Origin: Victivallales bacterium
GTDB lineage: Bacteria; Verrucomicrobiota; Lentisphaeria; Oligosphaerales; Oligosphaeraceae
Length of the DNA: 8,087 nt
Direction: 5' to 3'
NCBI GenBank assembly: GCA_017538465.1
Contig: JAFYIW010000346.1
Location: 1 to 8,087 of the forward strand
Both the position numbers and the translations under genes were made by a program. The notes beneath the pieces were generated by a model. The model was not told the origin of the DNA. It did no database searches and worked only from the letters and a program-made list of their open reading frames with translations. Numbering within the stretch: position 1 is the stretch's first letter; every line of letters starts with the position of its first letter. This document shows positions 1-5,729 of this stretch, piece by piece.

Positions 1-60
1 CGCGTAGAAGGCGATGAGCGCCAGCAGCAGGAACATTAGGATGTGACAGAGAAGAAACAT
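1..60 (-). CDS. N-terminal fragment of a membrane or exported protein, cut by the window edge
   Basis: An ATG at 60-58 opens a minus-strand frame that stays open for 20 codons to the left edge. Nearly every residue is hydrophobic (MFLLCHIL, then LLLALIAFYA), so this is either a first membrane segment or a signal peptide. An AGG lies 4 nt before this ATG (in TGCAGGTAAA). A second in-frame ATG at 36-34 has no such site, which favours the start at 60. The gene follows the CNNM/CorC-like gene on the same strand after a 98-bp gap. Genes of that family are often found as tandem pairs whose N-terminal segment leads into FSGSE, and LALIAFYA resembles the start of that segment, so a second copy is a reasonable guess. 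Too little sequence is present to name it. Confidence 0.5.
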   Translation of the reverse strand, partial: MFLLCHILMFLLLALIAFYA

Positions 61-108
61 TTTACCTGCAGGCTTGAAAACAGGCCGGAACCGCCGAACA
101 ACAACTCT

Positions 109-146
109 CAACGAAGGGCGCGCAGGAGCGCGTCCCTCCCATTCTC
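109..146 (-). repeat. Dispersed 38-bp repeat, copy 1, with imperfect hairpin at 116-136
   Basis: These 38 bases are identical to 1563-1600. Read on the minus strand, the element begins about 13 nt after the CNNM stop codon, and its hairpin begins about 22 nt after it. The hairpin has a GGG/CCC outer stem, one bulged A, a five-pair CGCGC/GCGCG inner stem and a TCCT loop. No clear U-run follows, so it is not a textbook intrinsic terminator. A REP-like intergenic element or a 3'-end stabilising or terminating structure is possible. Identity and matching placement are seen directly; function is inference. Confidence 0.75.
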
Positions 147-171
147 ACCTCTCGCCTCTCACCTCTCGCCT
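144..171. repeat. Tandem heptanucleotide array, four CTCRCCT units, overlapping the CNNM gene's stop codon
   Basis: Four seven-base units run without a gap: CTCACCT, CTCGCCT, CTCACCT, CTCGCCT. They alternate at one position. On the minus strand the array encodes the last codons of the CNNM-like protein (GAG AGG TGA at 167-159), so the natural stop codon lies inside the repeat. Gain or loss of a seven-base unit upstream of the stop would change the C-terminal tail. The same unit occurs at 1548-1554 and 1598-1611, and its complement resembles the units at 8058-8078. Confidence 0.85.
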
Positions 172-1505
172 TCCTCCGGGGTTATGGTGATGGCGGCGGC
201 AAGTTTGCCGGCGGTGCGGGCAACCAGGAAACGGTAGCCCGCCTCATGGAAGGCATCGCCGTTGGTGGGGATTTTGCCTAGGCGCTCGGTCACGAAGCCG
301 CTGAGGGTGTCGGCCTCGGTGTCCTTGAACTCCAGTCCGAGGGTCTCCTCGACGTTACGCAGCCGTGCACGGCCATCGGCGAGGAAGCCCGCTTTGCCAG
401 CAGGCAGGGGCTGGAGACGATTGTAGTCACGTCCGCTGAATGCGTAGCGGCCGACGATCTCCTCCAGGATTGCGGATCGGGTGACTAGTCCCTCGGTGCC
501 GCCATATTCGGAGACCACGACATTCATCCGGCAGTGGTTCCGCTTCATGTCTGCGAGCATCCGCTCGATTTTTGCAGTGCCGGGGACAAAGTAGATGGGG
601 GAGACTGGCAGGTTCTCCGGTGCGGCGCCATTCTCCAACGGCACACGAAATTGCGCCAAAGGACGCTCGCGTCCCGGCCGGTTGCTCCAGAGCAGAGCGT
701 CCGTGAAGGCAAGTACACCCCAGATTTCATCAATGGTGGCATGATAGACGGGAAGATAGTTGTAGTCGCAGCGCTTGGCGAATTCACATGCCTCCTGCAA
801 GGTGAGTGCATCGGAGATGCCGACGATTTTGGTGCGCGGCACCATGACTTCCGTCGCTTCAATCGTGCCGAACCGCAGGATGCGCCCCAAAAGTTCATGC
901 TCGCGCTGGCTGGTCGCGCCGGTGGCGGTGCCGGCGTCCAGAGTGGCGGCCACTTCGTCTGGCGTGAGCATCTGCCAGGCGGAGTGCGGCGCATTGACGC
1001 GGAAGAGCCGCAGGAATAGGGAAGTGATGCCGTCAAGAACCCATAGGAGTGGCGTGGCGAGGCGCTGAAACGCCAGCAGGGGCTTGGCGGCAAACCGTGC
1101 GGGACCGAGGTTGTTGCGGTAGGCGTTGACTTTAGGCGCCAGTTCGCCCAGCAAAATCAATATCGGGGTGATGACTAGAATGCTCATGACAACGGCGATG
1201 ACGCCGTGCAGACGCTGCCAGGCCGCCCCCTCGATGGGAAGCATGTCCATAAGCCGCGAAAGCAATTCTGCGGCCAGTGCGGTGAGCAGAGTGTTGACGA
1301 ATAAGTTTCCCAGCAGGATGGTCGCCAGAACCTTCTGCGGATTCTGCATCAGGGTGAAGATGGCGCGGTCACGGGAACGGCCGTTTTTCAGCCGGCGCAG
1401 TTGCGCACGGGAGAGGGACATCAGCGCGGTTTCGGAGCCGGAGAAAAAGGCCGAGAGCGCCAAAAGGCCGAGAAATCCTAGACAGATGGGCAAATAGGAT
1501 AACAA
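159..1505 (-). CDS. CNNM/CorC-type membrane protein (DUF21, CBS pair, CorC_HlyC domain), probable divalent-cation transporter
   Basis: The 448-residue product has the full family layout. Residues 1-165 are a DUF21 membrane domain: a first hydrophobic segment ending in AFFSGSETALMSLSRAQLRRL, then three more at roughly 60-85, 100-125 and 138-160. Residues about 205-345 form a CBS pair opening with EVMVPRTKIVGI and closing with EYGGTEGLVTRSAILEEIVG. Residues about 365-445 match the CorC_HlyC domain. Relatives are linked to Mg2+/Co2+ transport or efflux, with the CBS pair sensing nucleotides; the old 'hemolysin' label is unreliable. The usual D before EYGGT is S here. The start is TTG at 1505: an in-frame TAG lies four codons upstream, and the next Met (residue 29) would delete the first membrane segment. 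No Shine-Dalgarno is visible, and a heptamer array abuts the start. Family call is firm; substrate is inferred. Confidence 0.9.
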   Translation of the reverse strand: MLSYLPICLGFLGLLALSAFFSGSETALMSLSRAQLRRLKNGRSRDRAIFTLMQNPQKVLATILLGNLFVNTLLTALAAELLSRLMDMLPIEGAAWQRLHGVIAVVMSILVITPILILLGELAPKVNAYRNNLGPARFAAKPLLAFQRLATPLLWVLDGITSLFLRLFRVNAPHSAWQMLTPDEVAATLDAGTATGATSQREHELLGRILRFGTIEATEVMVPRTKIVGISDALTLQEACEFAKRCDYNYLPVYHATIDEIWGVLAFTDALLWSNRPGRERPLAQFRVPLENGAAPENLPVSPIYFVPGTAKIERMLADMKRNHCRMNVVVSEYGGTEGLVTRSAILEEIVGRYAFSGRDYNRLQPLPAGKAGFLADGRARLRNVEETLGLEFKDTEADTLSGFVTERLGKIPTNGDAFHEAGYRFLVARTAGKLAAAITITPEEGER

Positions 1506-1540
1506 GTCTAAAGTCTAAAGGTAAAAGTCTAAAGTTTATA
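1506..1540. repeat. Degenerate tandem heptanucleotide array, GTCTAAA type, directly upstream of the CNNM start codon
   Basis: Five seven-base units follow one another: GTCTAAA, GTCTAAA, GGTAAAA, GTCTAAA, GTTTATA. The first, second and fourth are identical; the third and fifth are degenerate. The array touches the TTG start codon (1505-1503) and fills the place where a ribosome binding site would be, with no AGGAG-like sequence in it. It may be a simple-sequence repeat that has spread to gene borders, and changes in unit number would alter the CNNM leader. Confidence 0.85.
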
Positions 1541-1547
1541 ATTGTAT

Positions 1548-1561
1548 CTCGCCTCTCAAGG
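1548..1561. repeat. Short CTCGCCT heptamer remnant
   Basis: One full unit, CTCGCCT, is followed by a partial one, CTCAAGG. It flanks the 38-bp repeat copy on the side away from the two full units at 1598-1611, so the hairpin element sits between heptamer units. Confidence 0.5.
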
Positions 1562-1562
1562 G

Positions 1563-1600
1563 CAACGAAGGGCGCGCAGGAGCGCGTCCCTCCCATTCTC
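1563..1600 (-). repeat. Dispersed 38-bp repeat, copy 2, with imperfect hairpin at 1570-1590
   Basis: Identical over 38 bases to 109-146, and the next 11 bases differ at one position (G at 1601, A at 147). The hairpin starts about 20 nt past the aminopeptidase stop codon, almost the same spacing as copy 1 past the CNNM stop. It could terminate or protect the aminopeptidase transcript, but lacks a clear U-run. With the heptamers on both sides it makes up most of the 105-bp gap. Confidence 0.75.
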
Positions 1601-1611
1601 GCCTCTCGCCT
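1598..1611. repeat. Two tandem CTCGCCT heptamers touching the aminopeptidase stop codon
   Basis: Two identical seven-base units occupy 1598-1604 and 1605-1611. The last base is also part of the TAA stop (1613-1611) of the aminopeptidase gene, so the array starts exactly where coding ends. The unit matches two of the four at 144-171. Confidence 0.7.
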
Positions 1612-2882
1612 TACAATTCCCAGTAGGCTTGCACGAAGCGTGTCAGGTAAGCCACGTCAGCGATGGAGGCGGTTTCACGCAGAGAGTGCATGGCCCAGAT
1701 GGGGATGCCCATGTCAATGGCGGGAATGCCTAGCGATGCGGCGGTGATGGGACCGATGGTGCCTCCGCAGGGCATGTCGGAACGTGCCTCGAAGACCTGG
1801 GTGGGAACATTGGCCTTCTCGGCGATTTGCTGGAAGAATGCCTCGCCTAGGACAGTGGTCGCATAGCGCAACTGTGCATTGAGTTTGAGGGCGGGGCCTC
1901 CGCCGACTTTCGGGGCGTAGCCGGGGTCATAGAAACTGGCGAAATTGGGGTTGAAGGCATGTGCGACGTCAATGGAGAGCATCGGCTGCGAGTTGGCCAG
2001 CATCCGCGTAGTGGCATCTGGCTCGGCGCTGAATGAATGGGCGATGCGACTGAGCACACGCGGGAGGAAGTTGCTTCCGGCGCTGTCAAAGGACTGGCCG
2101 ACCTCCTCCAGATTGAAGAGCGCGGCGACCTGCGTCTCCGCAGAGACCGGCGAGGCCAGAAGTGCCTCGATGATGCTATGGCAACTGCTCAGGTCGTCAA
2201 TGTGGGCACCCTGGATATACGGCGTGGAGGAGAGGCCAATGAGTTGGGCGGGCATCGTGGAATAGAGATGGAGTTCTGCGGCGGGCAACGTCTTGCTTGG
2301 CTGGAGAGGCATCCCGGAAAGAATCAGCTCATAGAGGGAAGCAAGATCCGGTGCATCAAATAGGGCCGCTAGATTTTCCTGGGCATTGTAACTGAAATGA
2401 CCGCTGTTGGTGTTGGCGAAATGCGGCGGGGGATTCGGGATGACCGCAAGGGGGCCCTCGCTGGCAATGAGTTGCGCAACAGGACCATCGTCGGTCATCA
2501 CCGCAATGCGTCCAGCCAGACCGAGCGGTCGGTCCAGCCAGGTTGAGAGAATCGGCCCGCCATAGACTTCAACGGGGATGCGCAGCGGCTCGCCATCCTT
2601 GCCGCCTTTTGCATCCGCGAGCTTGAGTTTCAGGGACGGGCTGTCCGTGTGTGCCAGCGCGATGCGGAAACCATGGCTCTCTGGCTGTCTGGCGCCAGAG
2701 AGCCGGAAGGCAATGAGTGCACCGCCACGCACGACAAATCCGCAGTCGCCGGGCTGAAGTTCCCAATGCGCTGACTCCTCCAAGTGGCGGAAGCCCGCCT
2801 CCTGGAGTTGCATCGCGAGGTTGCCTACCGCATGGTAGGGCGTATAGGAGGCGGTCAGAAATTCCAGGATGTCGTGTTGCAT
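1611..2882 (-). CDS. apeB: M18-family zinc aminopeptidase
   Basis: This 423-residue cytosolic enzyme would remove N-terminal amino acids from peptides using two zinc ions. The start is family-typical (LEFLTASYTPYHAV). The metal and catalytic residues of M18 are in order: H78 and D80 in AHTDSP, D229/D230 in GAHIDDLSS, E259-E260 in NLEEVG, D305 in SIDVAHAFNPN, and H399 in AMHSLRE. The family's usual DHEEVGS reads NLEEVGQ here, and its usual RLDNL reads HIDDL, so it is a somewhat divergent member with all ligands kept. Length fits the bacterial M18 range of about 420-480 residues. The ATG at 2882 has no visible Shine-Dalgarno but gives the expected N-terminus. It follows alaS by 116 bp, with several hairpins in between. 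Many M18 enzymes prefer acidic or neutral residues, but specificity cannot be read from this sequence. Confidence 0.92.
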   Translation of the reverse strand: MQHDILEFLTASYTPYHAVGNLAMQLQEAGFRHLEESAHWELQPGDCGFVVRGGALIAFRLSGARQPESHGFRIALAHTDSPSLKLKLADAKGGKDGEPLRIPVEVYGGPILSTWLDRPLGLAGRIAVMTDDGPVAQLIASEGPLAVIPNPPPHFANTNSGHFSYNAQENLAALFDAPDLASLYELILSGMPLQPSKTLPAAELHLYSTMPAQLIGLSSTPYIQGAHIDDLSSCHSIIEALLASPVSAETQVAALFNLEEVGQSFDSAGSNFLPRVLSRIAHSFSAEPDATTRMLANSQPMLSIDVAHAFNPNFASFYDPGYAPKVGGGPALKLNAQLRYATTVLGEAFFQQIAEKANVPTQVFEARSDMPCGGTIGPITAASLGIPAIDMGIPIWAMHSLRETASIADVAYLTRFVQAYWEL

Positions 2883-2905
2883 GGCGGTATGGATGTTTTG
2901 TTAAT

Positions 2906-2925
2906 GCCGCACGGTCCCGTGCGGC
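2906..2925. repeat. Perfect GC-rich inverted repeat between alaS and the aminopeptidase gene
   Basis: GCCGCACGG at 2906-2914 is exactly complementary to CCGTGCGGC at 2917-2925, giving a tight eight-pair stem with a four-base loop. It lies 23 nt before the aminopeptidase start on the transcribed strand. The bases after it (ATTAACAAAACATCC on the minus strand) are A-rich rather than U-rich, so it does not look like an intrinsic terminator. It could be a leader hairpin or a REP-like repeat. Confidence 0.6.
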
Positions 2926-2955
2926 TGCCAGGCCGGTAGATGTATTTCCTTGGTT

Positions 2956-2999
2956 CTCGCCCGCGTGCGGGCGAGTCAGTTGTGGGCCCGCGTGCGGGC
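2956..2999. repeat. Pair of hairpins sharing a 14-nt palindrome, at the alaS stop codon
   Basis: The sequence GCCCGCGTGCGGGC occurs at 2959-2972 and again at 2986-2999, 27 bp apart. Each copy is self-complementary apart from its central GT. The first is extended to a nine-base arm by flanking CT/AG (CTCGCCCGC at 2956-2964 with GCGGGCGAG at 2967-2975). The second includes the last base of the alaS TAG codon (3001-2999), so a stem would begin at the stop itself. No U-run follows either stem. They may be a repeat family placed at gene ends or 3'-end protecting structures. Confidence 0.65.
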
Positions 3000-4786
3000 T
3001 ACTTTTCCAAAATGGCCTTGATGCGGCGGACGCCGCGCGAGGAGGATTCCTCCTTGACAATCTTGAAGTGTCCCAATTCGGCGGTGTGGGTGGCGTGCGG
3101 ACCGCCGCAGATCTCCTTGGAGAAGTCGCCGATGGAGTACACCTTCACGCGCTCGCCGTATTTGTTGCCGAAGATCCCTTGGGCGTTGGTCTTGCGGGCG
3201 TCCTCCAGGCTCATCTCTTCGCAGACGACGGGCAGGTCCTTCTGAATCTGCTCGTTGACCTGGTCCTCGACTGCCTTGAGTTGCTCGGGCGTGAGCTTGT
3301 CCGGATAGTTGAAGTCGAAGCGCAGGCGCTCGGCGGTGATGTTGGAGCCGCACTGGTGGATGTCTGCGGCGATGAGGTTGCGCAGCGCCTGGTTGAGCAG
3401 ATGCGTGGCGGTGTGGAGGTGCGCGGTGGCCTCGGAGTGGTCCGCCAGACCGCCCGCAAACTTCTGCTCGGCGCCGGCCTGGGAGAGCTTCTGGTGGTCC
3501 TCGGCGGCTTTCTTGAAGCCCTCCAGATCCACCTTGAAGCCCTTCTCCTTGGCCATCTCGACGGTGAGTTCAATCGGGAAGCCGTAGGTCTCGTAGAGGT
3601 TGAAGGCGTTCTTGCCGGAAATCTGCTTGTTGACCACGAAGTCCGGCACGCGTTCGATCATCTTGTTGAATTCGCGGGTGCCCTTTTCCAGCGCGGCGGC
3701 GAACTGCTTCTCCTCGCGGTCGAGTTCCTCGGCGATGACCGACTCGTGCTCCTTGAGTTCCGGATAGTATTCGCAGTAGTTCGCGATGATCACGGCGGCG
3801 AGCTGCGAGGTGAATGGCTCGGTGCGGCCAAGCTGGCGCGCCTCGCGGATGGCTCGGCGGATGAGACGACGCAGCACATAGCCCTGGTCCACATTGCCGG
3901 GCTTCACGCCGTCCGCCAACAGGAAAGTCGCGGCACGGAGGTGCTCGGCGACGATGCGGGCGGCACGGTTGGTGTGGTCCGCCTGAGCGTTCCCGGAGAG
4001 TTCCTGGAGCTTCGCGAAGATTGGTTGGAAGAGCTCGGTCTGGTAGGCCGAGGGCACGCCCTCGAGGAATGCGGTCACGCGCTCGACGCCCATGCCGGTG
4101 TCCACATTCGGGTGCGCCAGCGGCTCGAATTTGCCTTCCGCAGTCTTGTTGTACTGCATGAAGACGTTGTTCCAGATCTCGACCCACTTGCCGCAACCGC
4201 ATTTGGGAGAGCAGTCGGGGCCGCAGTCCGGGCGGTCCACCGGCACGAAAATCTCGGTGTCGGGTCCGCAGGGACCGGTCTGGCCGGCGGGTCCCCACCA
4301 GTTGTCTTCCTTGCCCAGGAAGTAGATGTTCTTCTCGGGAATGCCGAGGGACTTCCAGATGCCGGCGGCCTCGTTGTCCCGCGGGGCGTTTTCATCACCG
4401 GCGAAACAGGTGACCTTGATTTCCTCGGGCTTGAAGCCGAGCTCCTTGGTGAGGAATTCGAAGGACATCGAGATGGCCTCCTGCTTGAAGTAGTCGCCCA
4501 GGCTCCAGTTGCCCAGCATCTCGAAGAAGGTCATGTGGAAGGGGTCGCCGACTTCGTCGATGTCATTGGTGCGAAGGCACTTCTGGACATCCGTCAGACG
4601 GGTTCCCATCGGGTGCTTCTGGCCCAGGAGATAGGGCACGAGCGGGTGCATTCCGGCGGTGGTGAAGAGACAGGTCGGGTCGTTCTCCGGCACCAGCGGT
4701 GCGCTCTTGATTTCGGCGTGGCCGTGCTTCTTGAAGAAATCCAGATAAAGGCGGCGCAGTTTCGCCGCGTTCATATCGGGTCGCAT
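2999..4786 (-). CDS. alaS: Alanyl-tRNA synthetase, short form without the C-Ala domain
   Basis: The enzyme attaches alanine to tRNA-Ala in the cytosol. Class II core features are clear: FTTAGMHPLVPYLLG (41-55), TDVQKCLRTNDIDEVG and TFFEMLGNWSLGDYFK (65-101), WNNVFMQYN (205-213) and VDTGMGVERV (228-237). The tRNA-recognition part contains DHTNRAARIVAEHLRAATF and GYVLRRLIRRAIR (270-314). The editing domain keeps all four zinc ligands: H458 and H462 in HTATH, C560 and H564 in CGGPH. A cysteine-rich insert (CGPDCSPKCGCGK, 188-200) lies in the catalytic half. At 595 residues it is far shorter than the usual 850-900: it stops just after the editing domain, lacking the long linker and C-Ala. Comparable short enzymes are known, for example in Borrelia. 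The ATG at 4786 has AGGA 10 nt upstream; ATG at 4774 (MNAAK) also fits the family. Confidence 0.96.
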   Translation of the reverse strand: MRPDMNAAKLRRLYLDFFKKHGHAEIKSAPLVPENDPTCLFTTAGMHPLVPYLLGQKHPMGTRLTDVQKCLRTNDIDEVGDPFHMTFFEMLGNWSLGDYFKQEAISMSFEFLTKELGFKPEEIKVTCFAGDENAPRDNEAAGIWKSLGIPEKNIYFLGKEDNWWGPAGQTGPCGPDTEIFVPVDRPDCGPDCSPKCGCGKWVEIWNNVFMQYNKTAEGKFEPLAHPNVDTGMGVERVTAFLEGVPSAYQTELFQPIFAKLQELSGNAQADHTNRAARIVAEHLRAATFLLADGVKPGNVDQGYVLRRLIRRAIREARQLGRTEPFTSQLAAVIIANYCEYYPELKEHESVIAEELDREEKQFAAALEKGTREFNKMIERVPDFVVNKQISGKNAFNLYETYGFPIELTVEMAKEKGFKVDLEGFKKAAEDHQKLSQAGAEQKFAGGLADHSEATAHLHTATHLLNQALRNLIAADIHQCGSNITAERLRFDFNYPDKLTPEQLKAVEDQVNEQIQKDLPVVCEEMSLEDARKTNAQGIFGNKYGERVKVYSIGDFSKEICGGPHATHTAELGHFKIVKEESSSRGVRRIKAILEK

Positions 4787-4796
4787 TGTCGTTGAT

Positions 4797-4800
4797 TCCT
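4797..4800 (-). promoter_or_regulatory. Probable ribosome binding site of alaS
   Basis: AGGA on the minus strand, 10 nt before the ATG at 4786 and 22 nt before the ATG at 4774. It supports the upstream start. It is one of only two recognisable Shine-Dalgarno-like sites in the window; the other is before the fragment at 60. Confidence 0.45.
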
Positions 4801-4820
4801 GATTGATGGTGAATGGTGAT
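4800..4820. repeat. Short heptanucleotide array, TGGTGAW type, upstream of alaS
   Basis: Units TGATTGA, TGGTGAA and TGGTGAT follow each other; the last two differ at one base and the first is degenerate. They start next to the alaS ribosome binding site in the 65-bp gap after the hydrolase gene. On its own this would be weak, but the period of seven and the gene-border position match the stronger arrays elsewhere in the window. Confidence 0.5.
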
Positions 4821-4851
4821 TCAGAAGATGCAAGACGCCATAATTTAGTGT

Positions 4852-5670
4852 CTATTTCTCAGACCGCAGGTAGTCCCAGCCGTGGACGGACTGATGGAAG
4901 AACGTGAGGTCCTCGATGCCTTCTATGTCAAAGCCATGGGGATGATGTCCCCAGGCGTCACGACGCACGATGGTGAGGTCTGCGTAGGTCAGCCCCGGGG
5001 AGGTTGCCCAAGCGTCATGATGTTCAATGGTGAGGTCTGGCTTGGCTGCTTTCAGTCGTTCTTCCAGAATATTGAAGTTGTGCCAGACGGAGACCACCTG
5101 GTCGTCCTCGCCCGTGGCTGCGTAGATGGGAATCTTCGCATCCACGATTGGCTGGACGTTGTTGAGAGGATTCAGGGGACTTTGGCGGATTTCGTCATCG
5201 GTCATCTGCCAGGCCTCTCGAATGGAGTAGCTGCGGTGTTCGGCTGACTGCGATGGGTCGGCGGCGTCGCAGACAGGCGCGTCCAGATAGATGGCGCACA
5301 CGTCCTGCGGGTAGGTCTCCGCATAGCGCAGCGAGAAGAATCCGCCCCAGCTCATGCCGATGAGGTTGACTTTTGGGGCCAGTCCCAGCGAAACCAGGTA
5401 GTCGTGGAAGCGGTGCATTACCGCCACGCCCTCCGGATTCGCACGGGTCGAGAAGACATCGATGTGCGCGTGGTGGTAGCCAAGCGCCAGAAGCGAAGTG
5501 ACTCCCACGCGATGCACGAAGGCCTCGGGCCACATCGTGCACCAGCTCCAACGGCCGTCCGGTGCGGGATGGTGCGGCTCGACTACGAAGGCGTGATATC
5601 CCTCGAACTCAAAGTCGTGGCGGGTGAAACCATACCACTGGGAAGCAGTTGCGTGTTGAAGTTTATCCAT
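4852..5670 (-). CDS. Alpha/beta-hydrolase fold protein, probable esterase or dienelactone-hydrolase-like enzyme
   Basis: The 272-residue product has the marks of a serine alpha/beta hydrolase. Numbered from the ATG at 5670, the nucleophile elbow GMSWGG places Ser107 after a VNLIG strand. ATGEDDQVV (residues 185-193) supplies the acid, D189 or D190. WGHHPHGF (240-247) supplies the catalytic histidine near the C-terminus. No signal peptide or membrane segment is visible, so a cytosolic enzyme is likely. The insert between nucleophile and acid (about residues 132-175) would form a small lid. A longer start at TTG 5682 adds four residues, but neither start has a Shine-Dalgarno; ATG is chosen. It lies between the ATPase gene (59 bp upstream) and alaS (65 bp downstream), and neither neighbour suggests a substrate. 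Fold and triad are well supported; the reaction is unknown. Confidence 0.82.
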   Translation of the reverse strand: MDKLQHATASQWYGFTRHDFEFEGYHAFVVEPHHPAPDGRWSWCTMWPEAFVHRVGVTSLLALGYHHAHIDVFSTRANPEGVAVMHRFHDYLVSLGLAPKVNLIGMSWGGFFSLRYAETYPQDVCAIYLDAPVCDAADPSQSAEHRSYSIREAWQMTDDEIRQSPLNPLNNVQPIVDAKIPIYAATGEDDQVVSVWHNFNILEERLKAAKPDLTIEHHDAWATSPGLTYADLTIVRRDAWGHHPHGFDIEGIEDLTFFHQSVHGWDYLRSEK

Positions 5671-5729
5671 TCGTATTTGCAAATTGTGATTGGAAAAGAC
5701 TTGACGGAGAGTAACTTGAGTGTATGTGG

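Noticed and set aside
116..136. Intrinsic terminator after the CNNM gene
   Set aside because: The stem is imperfect and the downstream bases (CTTCGTTGAGAG on the minus strand) are not a U-run; kept as a repeat with uncertain function.
43..237. A 64-codon plus-strand frame over the left repeat region
   Set aside because: It runs through the 38-bp repeat and heptamers into the antisense of the CNNM gene. Similar peptide sequence at 1542-1733 reflects only the shared repeat.
1501..1611. CRISPR-like array
   Set aside because: The units are seven bases long and directly abutting, without spacers.
2717..4795. A 692-codon open frame on the plus strand opposite alaS
   Set aside because: It is antisense to a clearly recognisable alaS, has a low-complexity composition rich in V, L, G, E and A, and shows no domain. 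Long antisense frames arise by codon bias in GC-rich genes.
5671..5729. Repeated ACTTGA at 5699-5704 and 5714-5719 between the ATPase and hydrolase genes
   Set aside because: Two six-base matches 15 bp apart are too short to distinguish from chance.
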